From Bagarius yarrelli (lineage: Eukaryota; Chordata; Actinopteri; Siluriformes; Sisoridae): a stretch of DNA of 64,000 nucleotides. Within the stretch, counting starts at the first letter, position 1; each line of letters begins with the position of its first letter. A model generated the notes under the pieces. The model searched no databases. It saw only the letters and a list, made by a program, of their open reading frames with translations, and was not told where the DNA came from. The position numbers were made by a program, and so were the translations under genes. This document shows, piece after piece, positions 61,201-64,000 of this stretch. The DNA is taken from assembly GCA_005784505.1 (NCBI GenBank), contig VCAZ01000039.1:3231056-3295055 (forward strand). The letters are read 5' to 3'.

Positions 61201-62607
61201 GTCTTCGTTCTAGCTACAAGGCGGTTTACAGTTACAAGCCCCAGAATGGAGACGAGCTGGAGCTGAGAGAGGGAGACATCGTTCAGGTGATGGAGAAGTG
61301 TGATGATGGCTGGTTTGTAGGTAATTTATTATTTTTTTTACCTTATTGATTAATGTCTTTCAGAAAACTTCCTGTTCCTTCACTCCCGGCTGTAGATCAT
61401 GCATATTTTGTGACTAACCTGTCCTCTACAGGACACAACATGTTACTACATCATAAGGACATGGGCATATCTGTATTTTGTACTAGATTTAGAGTTAACA
61501 TTTAAAATCAAATTAGTTATGGATTTCCGTGAACCTAGAAATCAGATAGGATAAATTTTCTTTCCAAAAGAGGATCTGGCAACCTATGCTTTTGGACAAA
61601 CAAGCATGGTGTCAAGCCTACATTGAGGCATAGTTACCTGTAAACTGTGTTTTATATAACATTTAAGTTGTGGTTTCCCAGGGTTACATCGAGGTTTTCA
61701 GATTAAATCAAGATTAATCACTGGTCATCTAAGATTAATGTGATTTTTTTGGGATTAAATCATGTTTTGCTGGGATTAATTGGACATTTTTTATAATTAA
61801 TGTATGATTGCGAAAAAATGAAGGTTCACATGTATCAGAGTGGTGTTTTTTTCAGGACTAATTAAAGCTTTGTGTTATTATTATGCTCAGGTTTATTAAG
61901 TGTAAGATTAAATCAAATATTACGCAAATCAGAAAATAGGAAAATTCCCAGATTAAATTAAGCGTTTTTAGGATGAGCAAATCTAAAATTGCTGGGATTT
62001 AATTCAGGTTTTCTGAGATTACTTGTAACTAGAGGCCTACTTCGATTAAACTGAGTTTTTGTGGGATTAAAACAAAGTTTATGGGGATTAAATTAATATA
62101 CATTATAAATTATAATTAAATTAAATTGAGGGTCGGATTAAAATTAATCTTTTGTGCGATTAACCTACATTTTTTTTTTTAGATTAAATCGTGATTTTTT
62201 TTTGTTTCTAATCGTGTCCTGTTAGGATTGGGTTTGGGTTTGGGTTTGCTGGGATTAAATGAAACTTTGTTTGGATTACACTGAATTTTCATTGGGATTA
62301 AATCTTTTTTTTTTTTGTCTTTAATCGTGTGCTGTAAGGATTGCGTTAGCGTTAGCCGGGTTTAAATAAAATTTTGCTTGGATTACACTTATTCTTTGTT
62401 GGGATTAATTTGTGTAAGAGATTTGACAGAATAAAATGAGTGTTTGCTAGGTTTAAATCAGTGTTCGCTGGGATTAAACTAATGCTAAACTGTAGACATC
62501 TTTTATCTCTTATTAGTGCTGACATCAACCCTTTTCTCCTTACAGGTACGTCTGAGAGGACCCATGCTTTTGGAACATTTCCTGGCAACTATGTCGCACC
62601 TGTTTGA
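31852..62607 (+). CDS. sorbs3: Vinexin / sorbin and SH3 domain-containing 3-like adaptor (20 exons; in-frame TAA at codon 102)
   Basis: Exons are listed separately below; from the ATG at 31900 they sum to 2139 nt (713 codons with stop), and every junction is phase-consistent. The predicted product is 712 aa (human vinexin-alpha is about 671). Order: an N-terminal region; SoHo domain at residues about 113-160 (IKFSGIGPVDETGMPIASRS, then DWYRSMFRQIHKKPE); IPEPKSIFDFEPG; a coiled ELNRFEAELDSDIRGLERRL segment at about 295-315; SH3-1 about 375-430; SH3-2 about 445-501; a Ser-Pro-rich linker about 505-655; SH3-3 about 657-712. SH3-1 (FQAQSPKELTLQKGDVVYIH) and the end GNYVAPV match SORBS3 better than SORBS1/2. 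Vinexins link vinculin at focal adhesions to actin and to growth-factor signalling. The anomaly is a TAA at 42362-42364 in frame, just before the SoHo core. Confidence 0.82.
32032..32600. repeat. Dispersed repeat D, pieces in both orientations
   Basis: GGTGACTGTGGCAAGAAAAA ACTCCCTGAG (32039 on) is in one orientation. CACCCAAATGGGTTCCCTAT then GAGTCTGGTTCCTCTCAAGG (32522-32566) is in the other. Both are parts of a common fish interspersed repeat, of which 47462-47780 is a longer copy. A SINE-like GGGCCTCTGAGCAAGGTCCT lies between them at 32302. Confidence 0.5.
34192..34381 (-). mobile_element. SINE family A, reverse, full length
   Basis: Left tail ACATTTACATTTGTGGAATT and GGCAGACACCCTTATCCAGA; middle TGCTCAGTGGTCCAGCAGTG; B-box region GCTTGGAATCGAACCCCGG; right end TAAATACTCGCTACCC. 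Confidence 0.8.
34706..34996 (-). mobile_element. SINE family B (ATGA-tailed), reverse
   Basis: Starts with ATTCATTCATCTTCTATTTT, then GGGGATCTGCTGGAGTCTAT CCCAGCCGTCTC, CCATCACAGGGCCACACAC, TTTTGGACTGTGGGAGTAAA, AACATGCAAACTCCACA and a degenerate inverted B box. It ends CACTAAGCCACCGTGCTGCC, the inverted A-box head. Confidence 0.8.
35538..35780 (+). mobile_element. Tc1-type MITE fragment
   Basis: GGTCACCTGACCATCACACC then GGGTTTTTTCAAACATCCTA TTCC is the left interior of the 44151 family. The terminal repeat itself is degraded. Confidence 0.45.
37328..37468 (+). mobile_element. SINE family A
   Basis: TAAGTGGTAGCACTGTAATG, GGAGTTCAATTCCCAGGACC, AGCTGCCACCGCTGGGTCCC, AACTGCTCATATGGGTGCCC. 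The tail is replaced by an (AATG)n run. Confidence 0.7.
37656..37841 (+). CDS. sorbs3: sorbs3 exon, N-terminal region
   Basis: Acceptor CCTCATAG ending at 37655, donor ACG|GTAATA at 37842. 186 nt, phase 0 to 0. It codes from RTVVCDHLNGSRIVF to PTPYYRTAAAAGPSPQHT. RTV-CNG at the start matches the N-terminal part of human vinexin (RTVCNGG). Confidence 0.8.
39380..39803. mobile_element. Internally deleted hAT-like element (right end)
   Basis: The right end, reverse-complemented, reads CAGCAGGGGCGTCTCTAATG GGGTAAAATG, a typical hAT inverted end. The body holds CCAAT-type motifs (GATTGGGTAA, GGCCAATCAG) and a short frame beginning MAEEVSDPGPVSEVPKRLKE that stops at once. The left terminal repeat was not found, so the left limit is arbitrary. 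Confidence 0.45.
39840..40182 (-). mobile_element. SINE family B, reverse, near full length
   Basis: ATTCATTCATCTTCTATACC at the left (the ATGA tail on the minus strand), GGGGATCTGCTGGACTCTAT, TTTTTGGACTGTGGGAGGAA, AACATGCAAACTCAGG, GGAATCGAACCCGGCACCTT (inverted B box) and a degenerate head at the right. Confidence 0.85.
40611..40965 (+). mobile_element. SINE family B, forward, near full length
   Basis: Head TTTTGGGGCTTAGTGGTAAG, B box GGGTTCGATTCCC, GAGTTTGCATGTTCTTCCCG, ACAGTCCAAAAACATGTATG, GGGATAGACTCCAGCAGATC, then GGGTATAGAAGATGAATAAA tail. Confidence 0.85.
40981..41105. repeat. (TCTA)n(TC)n(TA)n compound microsatellite
   Basis: The simple runs follow directly on the tail of the SINE at 40611-40965, a common place for microsatellites to arise. 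Confidence 0.9.
41267..41339 (+). CDS. sorbs3: sorbs3 exon
   Basis: Acceptor TTTTACTCAG ending at 41266, donor ATG|GTGTGC at 41340. 73 nt, phase 0 to 1. It codes VPDVNGGAVSTPSFGSYYGP DQSH. A second, phase-0 donor GGT|GTGCAT lies two bases downstream. Confidence 0.75.
42018..42297. repeat. (TA)n/(GT)n microsatellite cluster
   Basis: Five or more TA and GT runs separated by short unique pieces. The cluster ends about 30 bp before the acceptor of the SoHo exon, so intron length and branch-point spacing may vary between alleles. Confidence 0.9.
42330..42475 (+). CDS. sorbs3: sorbs3 exon, start of SoHo domain, contains in-frame TAA
   Basis: Acceptor ACTTTTGTAG ending at 42329, donor TCT|GTAAGT at 42476. 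146 nt, phase 1 to 0. It reads VAIPRRATIR, then TAA (42362-42364), then LAQPYRHSPSVTGEERLIKF SGIGPVDETGMPIASRS. The frame is fixed by both neighbours and by the conserved SoHo residues after the stop. The rest of the exon shows no decay. Confidence 0.8.
42842..42905 (+). CDS. sorbs3: sorbs3 exon, second half of SoHo domain
   Basis: Acceptor TTTTCTTTCAG ending at 42841, donor GAGG|GTATGT at 42906. It codes SVNKPKDWYRSMFRQIHKKP E, phase 0 to 1. DWYRSMF.QIH is the hallmark of SORBS SoHo domains. Confidence 0.9.
44151..44636 (+). mobile_element. Tc1/mariner-type MITE, longest copy
   Basis: TA then CACTATATAGTGAAAAGTAT TGGGACACCC at the left; interior includes CTCATTCAGTCACAATAGTA, GAGGTCTGGGGTTCAGTCGG and GGTAACAGTTTGGGAAAGGA. 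The right end is degraded. Non-coding. Confidence 0.7.
44653..44812 (+). mobile_element. SINE family A
   Basis: GGGGAAGTGGTAGCGTAGTG head, TGCTGGGCCCCTGGGCAAGG, tail CGCTGGATAAGGGCGTCTGC CGAATGAATGTAAATG. About 40 bp around the B box are missing. Confidence 0.75.
44980..45085 (+). mobile_element. Tc1-type MITE interior fragment
   Basis: CACTAATGTTCGGGTGAGGA GGTCTGGGGTACAGTCGGTG matches the interior of the copy at 44151-44636 (there TCTAATGTTGAGGTGTGGAG). Confidence 0.5.
45340..45363 (+). CDS. sorbs3: sorbs3 microexon (24 nt)
   Basis: Acceptor CTCTTTTTCCAG ending at 45339, donor A|GTAAGT at 45364. It adds EAEMDWQE after the SoHo domain, phase 1 to 1. It can be skipped without loss of frame. 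Confidence 0.75.
45599..45701 (+). CDS. sorbs3: sorbs3 exon
   Basis: Acceptor GTGTTTCAG ending at 45598, donor TG|GTGAGG at 45702. It codes RKLNITPPAAPTREDEHGTG to TLTQHGALPD, phase 1 to 2, with a Trp codon split across the next junction. Confidence 0.8.
46046..46178 (-). mobile_element. SINE family A, reverse, truncated tail
   Basis: ACATTTACATTTATTTCCTG, GAGCAATTGGCGGTTGAGGG, GCTGAGAATCGAACCCTGTT, CCAACACCTTAACCACACCG. Confidence 0.7.
46245..46318. repeat. (CATC)n microsatellite
   Basis: About 17 ATCC units with two TTC interruptions. Confidence 0.9.
46661..46754 (+). CDS. sorbs3: sorbs3 exon
   Basis: Acceptor GTATTTCAG ending at 46660, donor CAG|GTAAGA at 46755. It codes (W)ADLGDVVKIPEPKSIFDFEP G to TAEERVQ, phase 2 to 0. 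The PKSIFDFEPG motif is shared by SORBS proteins. Confidence 0.85.
47462..47820. repeat. Dispersed repeat D, long copy
   Basis: GTCAAGTCACCTTTATTCAT ATAGCAC, AATTGTGTCAAAGCAGCTTT, then GGCAAGAACAAAATAAAGAA and CCTTGGGAGAAACCAGATTC. This is a common fish interspersed repeat, of which pieces also lie at 32032-32600. No protein. Confidence 0.55.
48406..48670 (-). mobile_element. SINE family B, reverse, head lost
   Basis: (ATTC)n at the left, GGGATCTGCTGGAGTCTATC CCAGCCGTCTCTG, CAGTCCATCACAGGGTCACA, GAGGAAACCGGAGAACCCGG. The tRNA-like head is missing. Confidence 0.8.
50075..50183. repeat. 19-bp tandem repeat, six copies
   Basis: Unit GATAAGGTTTTAGACGTGT. The fourth copy has lost GATAA. Copies are otherwise almost identical, so the array is recent. 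Confidence 0.95.
50951..51010 (+). CDS. sorbs3: sorbs3 exon
   Basis: Acceptor TTTTTTTTAG ending at 50950, donor GAG|GTGAAG at 51011. 60 nt, phase 0 to 0, coding SPRRLPVHNSVERAHSPSIE. Confidence 0.7.
51104..51220 (+). CDS. sorbs3: sorbs3 exon, conserved coiled segment
   Basis: Acceptor after a run of about 20 T ending at 51103. It codes ATLVSELNRFEAELDSDIRG LERRLSLKHQQPQQRGRGE, phase 0 to 0, and aligns with ELAELSAELDKDLRAIETRL of human vinexin. The frame-preserving donor is GAG|GTACTG at 51221. A stronger-looking donor, GTGAGG at 51216, would break the frame. Confidence 0.8.
51608..51663 (+). CDS. sorbs3: sorbs3 exon
   Basis: Acceptor TTGGCAG ending at 51607, donor CAG|GTGTGT at 51664. It codes GGKNNTTGDSTSGKGPDY plus AG, phase 0 to 2. 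No conserved domain; the call rests on splice sites and phase. Confidence 0.65.
52818..52966 (+). mobile_element. SINE family A
   Basis: AGCAGCGGTTAAGTTGTTGG, GGTTGGATTCCCAGTACCAT, CACTCCGGATAAGGGTGTCT GCCAAATGCTGTAGA. Confidence 0.8.
53588..53700 (+). mobile_element. SINE family A, 3' truncated
   Basis: GTGGTAGCCTAGTTGTTAAG, TAGGTTCAAATCTCAAGCCG, GGGCCCATGAGCAAGACCCT. Confidence 0.7.
53722..53870 (+). mobile_element. SINE family A, 3' truncated
   Basis: GTAGCTTGGTGGTTAAGGTG, GGGTTTGACTCCCAGCACCA, GCCGCTGAGCAAGACCCTTA, then GAGTTGTATAAAAAAGATAA. It follows the previous copy in the same orientation with about 20 bp between. Confidence 0.75.
53938..54186 (-). mobile_element. SINE family C, reverse
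   Basis: GTGAATGTCTTTTTGTTCAC ATAC, GGGGTCAGAGCACAGGGTCA, AAGGTCTTGCTTAAAGACCC, GTGCTTTAACCATTTGAGCC. Same layout as the copy at 23419-23658. Confidence 0.75.
55426..55608 (+). mobile_element. SINE family A, first of a tandem pair
   Basis: GGGGAAGTGGTGGCTCATGG, GTGGGTTTGATTCCCAGCTC, CCTGAGCAAGGCCCTTAACC, AAGTCGCTCTGGATTAATG, AAATGCTGTAAATGTAAATG. A short deletion removes part of the A-box region and of the tail. Confidence 0.8.
55610..55776 (+). mobile_element. SINE family A, second of a tandem pair
   Basis: It begins inside the head (GATTAAGGTATTAGACTGCC) and runs to CGCTCTGGATTAAGGAGTCT GTCAAACACC. The junction with the first copy is at the GTAAATG tail. Confidence 0.75.
55798..56118 (+). 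mobile_element. SINE family B, full length
   Basis: Head GGCAGCACAGTAGCTTAGTG GC, B box CAGGTTCGATTC, GGGTTCTCCGGTTTCCTCCC ACAGTCC, CCTGTGATGGAGTGGCGACC, GGGATAGACTCCAGCAGATC, GGGTATAGAAGATAAATGAA TG. It ends about 90 bp before a sorbs3 exon. Confidence 0.85.
56208..56329 (+). CDS. sorbs3: sorbs3 exon
   Basis: Acceptor TTTTTTTCCAG ending at 56207, donor G|GTGAGA at 56330. It codes (S)YLIGEKHIGTKERGSAPQSH to DKAPSGSGAN, phase 2 to 1. Ser/Gly-rich and presumably disordered. Confidence 0.75.
57718..58230. repeat. Polypurine (GA)n tract with 120-bp internal duplication
   Basis: About 510 bp are almost pure purine on the + strand. A segment with ATGTAGGGATACAGACCCAG AGAGGGATAGAAAG occurs at 57847 and again at 57967. 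The minus-strand 139-codon frame of Leu/Ser repeats is an artefact. Confidence 0.95.
58805..58866 (+). CDS. sorbs3: sorbs3 exon, possible beta-isoform start
   Basis: Acceptor CTGCACCAG (58803-58804) with a second AG three bases on (58806-58807); donor AAG|GTAATG at 58867. It codes ADRTACLAPDMDFLPKRDEK K, phase 1 to 0. The in-frame ATG at 58834 lies where human vinexin-beta begins, just before SH3-1. Confidence 0.8.
58953..58999 (+). CDS. sorbs3: sorbs3 exon, start of SH3-1
   Basis: Acceptor CTAAAAG ending at 58952, donor AA|GTGAGT at 59000. It codes MKAARAKFNFQAQSPK, phase 0 to 2. This is the first beta strand and start of the RT loop of SH3-1 (ALYDF position: AKFNF). Confidence 0.88.
59598..59714 (+). 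mobile_element. SINE family A, 3' truncated
   Basis: AAGTGGTAGCACAGTGGTCA, CATGGTTTGATTCCCAGCAC, TGCTGGGCCTCTGCGCAAGG CCCTTAACC. Confidence 0.75.
59790..60024. mobile_element. Tc1-type MITE, right part
   Basis: CTACAATAGTATTAGTGAGA CCAGACACTAATG, GAAGTCTGGGGTTCAGTCGG, then GTTGTGCTGGTATGGTGTCC ACAAACATACAAATATGG. The last part is the inverted end of the family. It stops about 32 bp before the next exon. Confidence 0.6.
60057..60171 (+). CDS. sorbs3: sorbs3 exon, rest of SH3-1
   Basis: Acceptor TTTGTCTCTCAG ending at 60056, donor GAG|GTACGT at 60172. It codes (K)ELTLQKGDVVYIHRQVDA, then NWYEGEHHGRAGIFPTSYVE, phase 2 to 0. The SH3 binding residues W (NWYEG), P and Y (FPTSY) are all present. 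Confidence 0.93.
60262..60387 (+). CDS. sorbs3: sorbs3 exon, inter-SH3 linker and start of SH3-2
   Basis: Acceptor CCCGAGCAG ending at 60261, donor AAG|GTACTG at 60388. It codes IIPPTEKPVPIKSPSVQVLE YGEAVALFNFNADLPVELSF RK in two stretches, phase 0 to 0. QVLEYGEA is strongly conserved in SORBS1/3. Confidence 0.92.
60464..60922 (+). CDS. sorbs3: sorbs3 exon, end of SH3-2 and Ser-Pro-rich linker
   Basis: Acceptor TCTTTTAG ending at 60463, donor CAG|GTATCA at 60923. 459 nt, phase 0 to 0. The first 37 codons finish SH3-2 (RWLEG, GIFPANYVQV). The rest is a disordered linker with 15 Ser-Pro pairs, candidate MAP-kinase sites; the human vinexin linker is a known ERK substrate. Confidence 0.92.
61022..61125 (+). 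CDS. sorbs3: sorbs3 exon, end of linker
   Basis: Acceptor TTTATGTAG ending at 61021, donor CC|GTGAGT at 61126. It codes DGPRTNSAQSYTYGKTPTSA to TTVTPRQ, phase 0 to 2. Confidence 0.85.
61214..61320 (+). CDS. sorbs3: sorbs3 exon, SH3-3
   Basis: Acceptor CGTTCTAG ending at 61213, donor G|GTAATT at 61321. It codes (P)YKAVYSYKPQNGDELELREG then DIVQVMEKCDDGWFV, phase 2 to 1. This is the third SH3, which in mammalian vinexin binds Sos. Confidence 0.93.
61680..62480. repeat. Degenerate GGGATTAAAT array in the last intron
   Basis: The motif GCTGGGATTAAAT or TGGGATTAA recurs at 20-40-bp spacing through almost the whole intron. Two longer units of about 105 bp (62190-62300 and 62308-62405) share TAATCGTGTCCTGT/TAATCGTGTGCTGT, GGATTACACT and TTGGGATTAA in the same order. 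Confidence 0.7.
62546..62607 (+). CDS. sorbs3: sorbs3 last coding exon
   Basis: Acceptor CTCCTTACAG ending at 62545. It codes (G)TSERTHAFGTFPGNYVAPV and TGA at 62605-62607. The end is identical in form to human vinexin (GTFPGNYVAPV). Confidence 0.93.
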
Positions 62608-63136
62608 GCGTGAACAAAAGTTTTGGCACCGTCACTTCTTCTGCGGTGTGACTCACTAATCCGAAGAAAGTTTTAACGTATACACCCACATATCACGTTT
62701 CAGACCCTGAACTGGATTGCATGTACACCCTGTTCACATTTTAAGCACTCTTCCGTATGTGTGTGTGTGTGTGTGTATGTGTGTTTTTCACAAGCACTCC
62801 CTGGATGTGGTTGTGTGGTTGCACAATGGCAAAAACATTGCGGTTGGAACAGTCACTTGTTTTTTTTCAAGGCCGGCTTGATGCTGGCCATGGATTTGAT
62901 TTGATTGGAACTGGACAGAGACAAAGACACACTCCTCACCTTCCTAGTTATGCCTATGCTTATTTTGCAGCACGTCCTCTGTTTGACATTTTTTTTTTTT
63001 TGTGTGTGTAAAGAATTTCCCCGTCCTGCTTTTCAGATTTGTAACAGCGCAGCTCAGTGGACACTCCGTGAGGACACACTTCTGGATGAAAAGACCCCCT
63101 TTATTATCATTTCACCACAAATATTAGTGTTGCGTG
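62608..63136 (+). other. sorbs3 3' UTR / flank
   Basis: It has a (GT)n run at 62757-62784 and T-rich stretches. I see no canonical AATAAA between the stop codon and 63136, so the 3' end of the mRNA is not placed. Confidence 0.4.
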
Positions 63137-63522
63137 CGGGGGCGGTTCTAGACCTTTTTTGAGGGGGCTTTAGATTTTTTAAATTGTTTAGCCTGAATTC
63201 ATAAATTTAATGTGTACAGCGTCTACGAAAATTTACCATTTTTAATTAGCGATCCGTATACGGAGCCCAGCACATGATGTGGCAATAACTTATTGAGAAA
63301 TTCTTCATATTGTAGTTAATAATCATCATCACACTTTGATTGCATCAACTGAAACAATCGACTCTTTTGTCGATTGTCGTTAAATGCTACAATTTCTGAA
63401 AACAAAGTCTACATTTCTGGCATTTAGCTAACAGCGATAGTTTTTAATAATGATAATAAGATGGTGACTAACGCTAACGAGGGCTAAACCCCCCTAAAGA
63501 TTCAATCGTAGAACCGCCCCTG
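63137..63522. mobile_element. hAT MITE with 8-bp target duplication
   Basis: Left end CGGGGGCGGTTCTAGACC... The right end, reverse-complemented, reads CAGGGGCGGTTCTACGATTG. Both continue into a GAGGGGG/AGGGGGG then TTTAG block, so the inverted repeats are about 35 bp with gaps. The flanks are GTTGCGTG (63129-63136) and GTTGTGTG (63523-63530), an 8-bp target duplication with one mismatch, as expected for hAT. 386 bp, no coding capacity. Confidence 0.8.
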
Positions 63523-64000
63523 GTTGTGTGTGTTTTTTTTCTGTTTTTTGTTGTTATTAACTACACAAGCAAGCCAATTCTTGTCTGCAGGAACTTTATC
63601 TATTCGTAAAATATCTTCTAAGCACTGTATCAATCCAGCTGTTGCCCGAGGCACCTCGCTCTGTGGCATTCTGGGGATTTTTGTAATATTTCTGAAGTAG
63701 GAACTTGCGCAGAACTGGCTTTAGTAGGTGCTTAATATAAATCTAGAGCTTAAAATACATGAGGGTTGTAGTGGATTAGCAAGACTTCAGGGCAGTAATG
63801 ATCCTTGAGTTATAAATGGAAAGATGACAAATCCTGAACGCGCTATGCGTGAGTAAGGGGAAAGTCTTAGTCATTAAGATCGAGGCGTTTCCCCATGTCA
63901 TTTCTGATAAACTCCTTGCTGGAACATTTATTCTCAAAAGGAAAAGAAGTTTGAGTAGATGAGTAATATATGGTGATATGGTTGGACTTTTTTTTTAGAC
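63523..64000. other. Flank, nothing recognised
   Basis: Unique-looking AT-rich sequence with poly-T runs. No exon, SINE or polyadenylation signal could be supported. Confidence 0.4.

Overview
The window is vertebrate nuclear DNA, almost certainly from a teleost. It has intron-rich genes with GT-AG splice sites, AT-rich non-coding sequence, many microsatellites, and dense tRNA-derived SINEs and Tc1/mariner and hAT MITEs of kinds typical of ray-finned fish. The repeats suggest an otophysan (catfish-like) fish, but that is inference. I see no bacterial, phage, plasmid or CRISPR features. Nearly all long open frames outside the two genes are chance frames or simple repeats.

Layout. Positions 1-4700 are repeat-rich intergenic DNA. 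Positions 4726-7317 hold a compact four-exon + strand gene for a Neuralized-domain/RING E3 ligase (NEURL3-like, 279 aa). Its promoter can be read directly: a kappa-B site, GC boxes, CCAAT, a perfect ISRE, an E-box and a TATA box. Positions 7318-17290 are intergenic, with large compound microsatellites, a 36-bp minisatellite and MITEs. A possible non-coding first exon ends at 17573. Positions 17574-31851 would then be intron 1, containing MITEs, SINEs, a Tc1 transposase relic and a broken LINE 3' end. From 31852 to 62607 there are 20 + strand exons of a vinexin (SORBS3)-like adaptor. They code for a SoHo domain, a conserved E-x-D coiled segment, two adjacent SH3 domains, a long Ser-Pro-rich linker and a third SH3 ending in GNYVAPV-stop. 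All exon phases fit, and the spliced frame is 713 codons including the stop. The 3' flank carries an intact-looking hAT MITE at 63137-63522.

The two genes look functionally unrelated: a probably innate-immune-inducible ubiquitin ligase and a cytoskeletal/signalling adaptor. The most surprising observation is an in-frame TAA (42362-42364) in the SORBS3 exon that opens the SoHo domain. It would stop the long alpha-type product while leaving a beta-type product (start ATG at 58834) intact, unless it is bypassed by splicing or is a sequence error.
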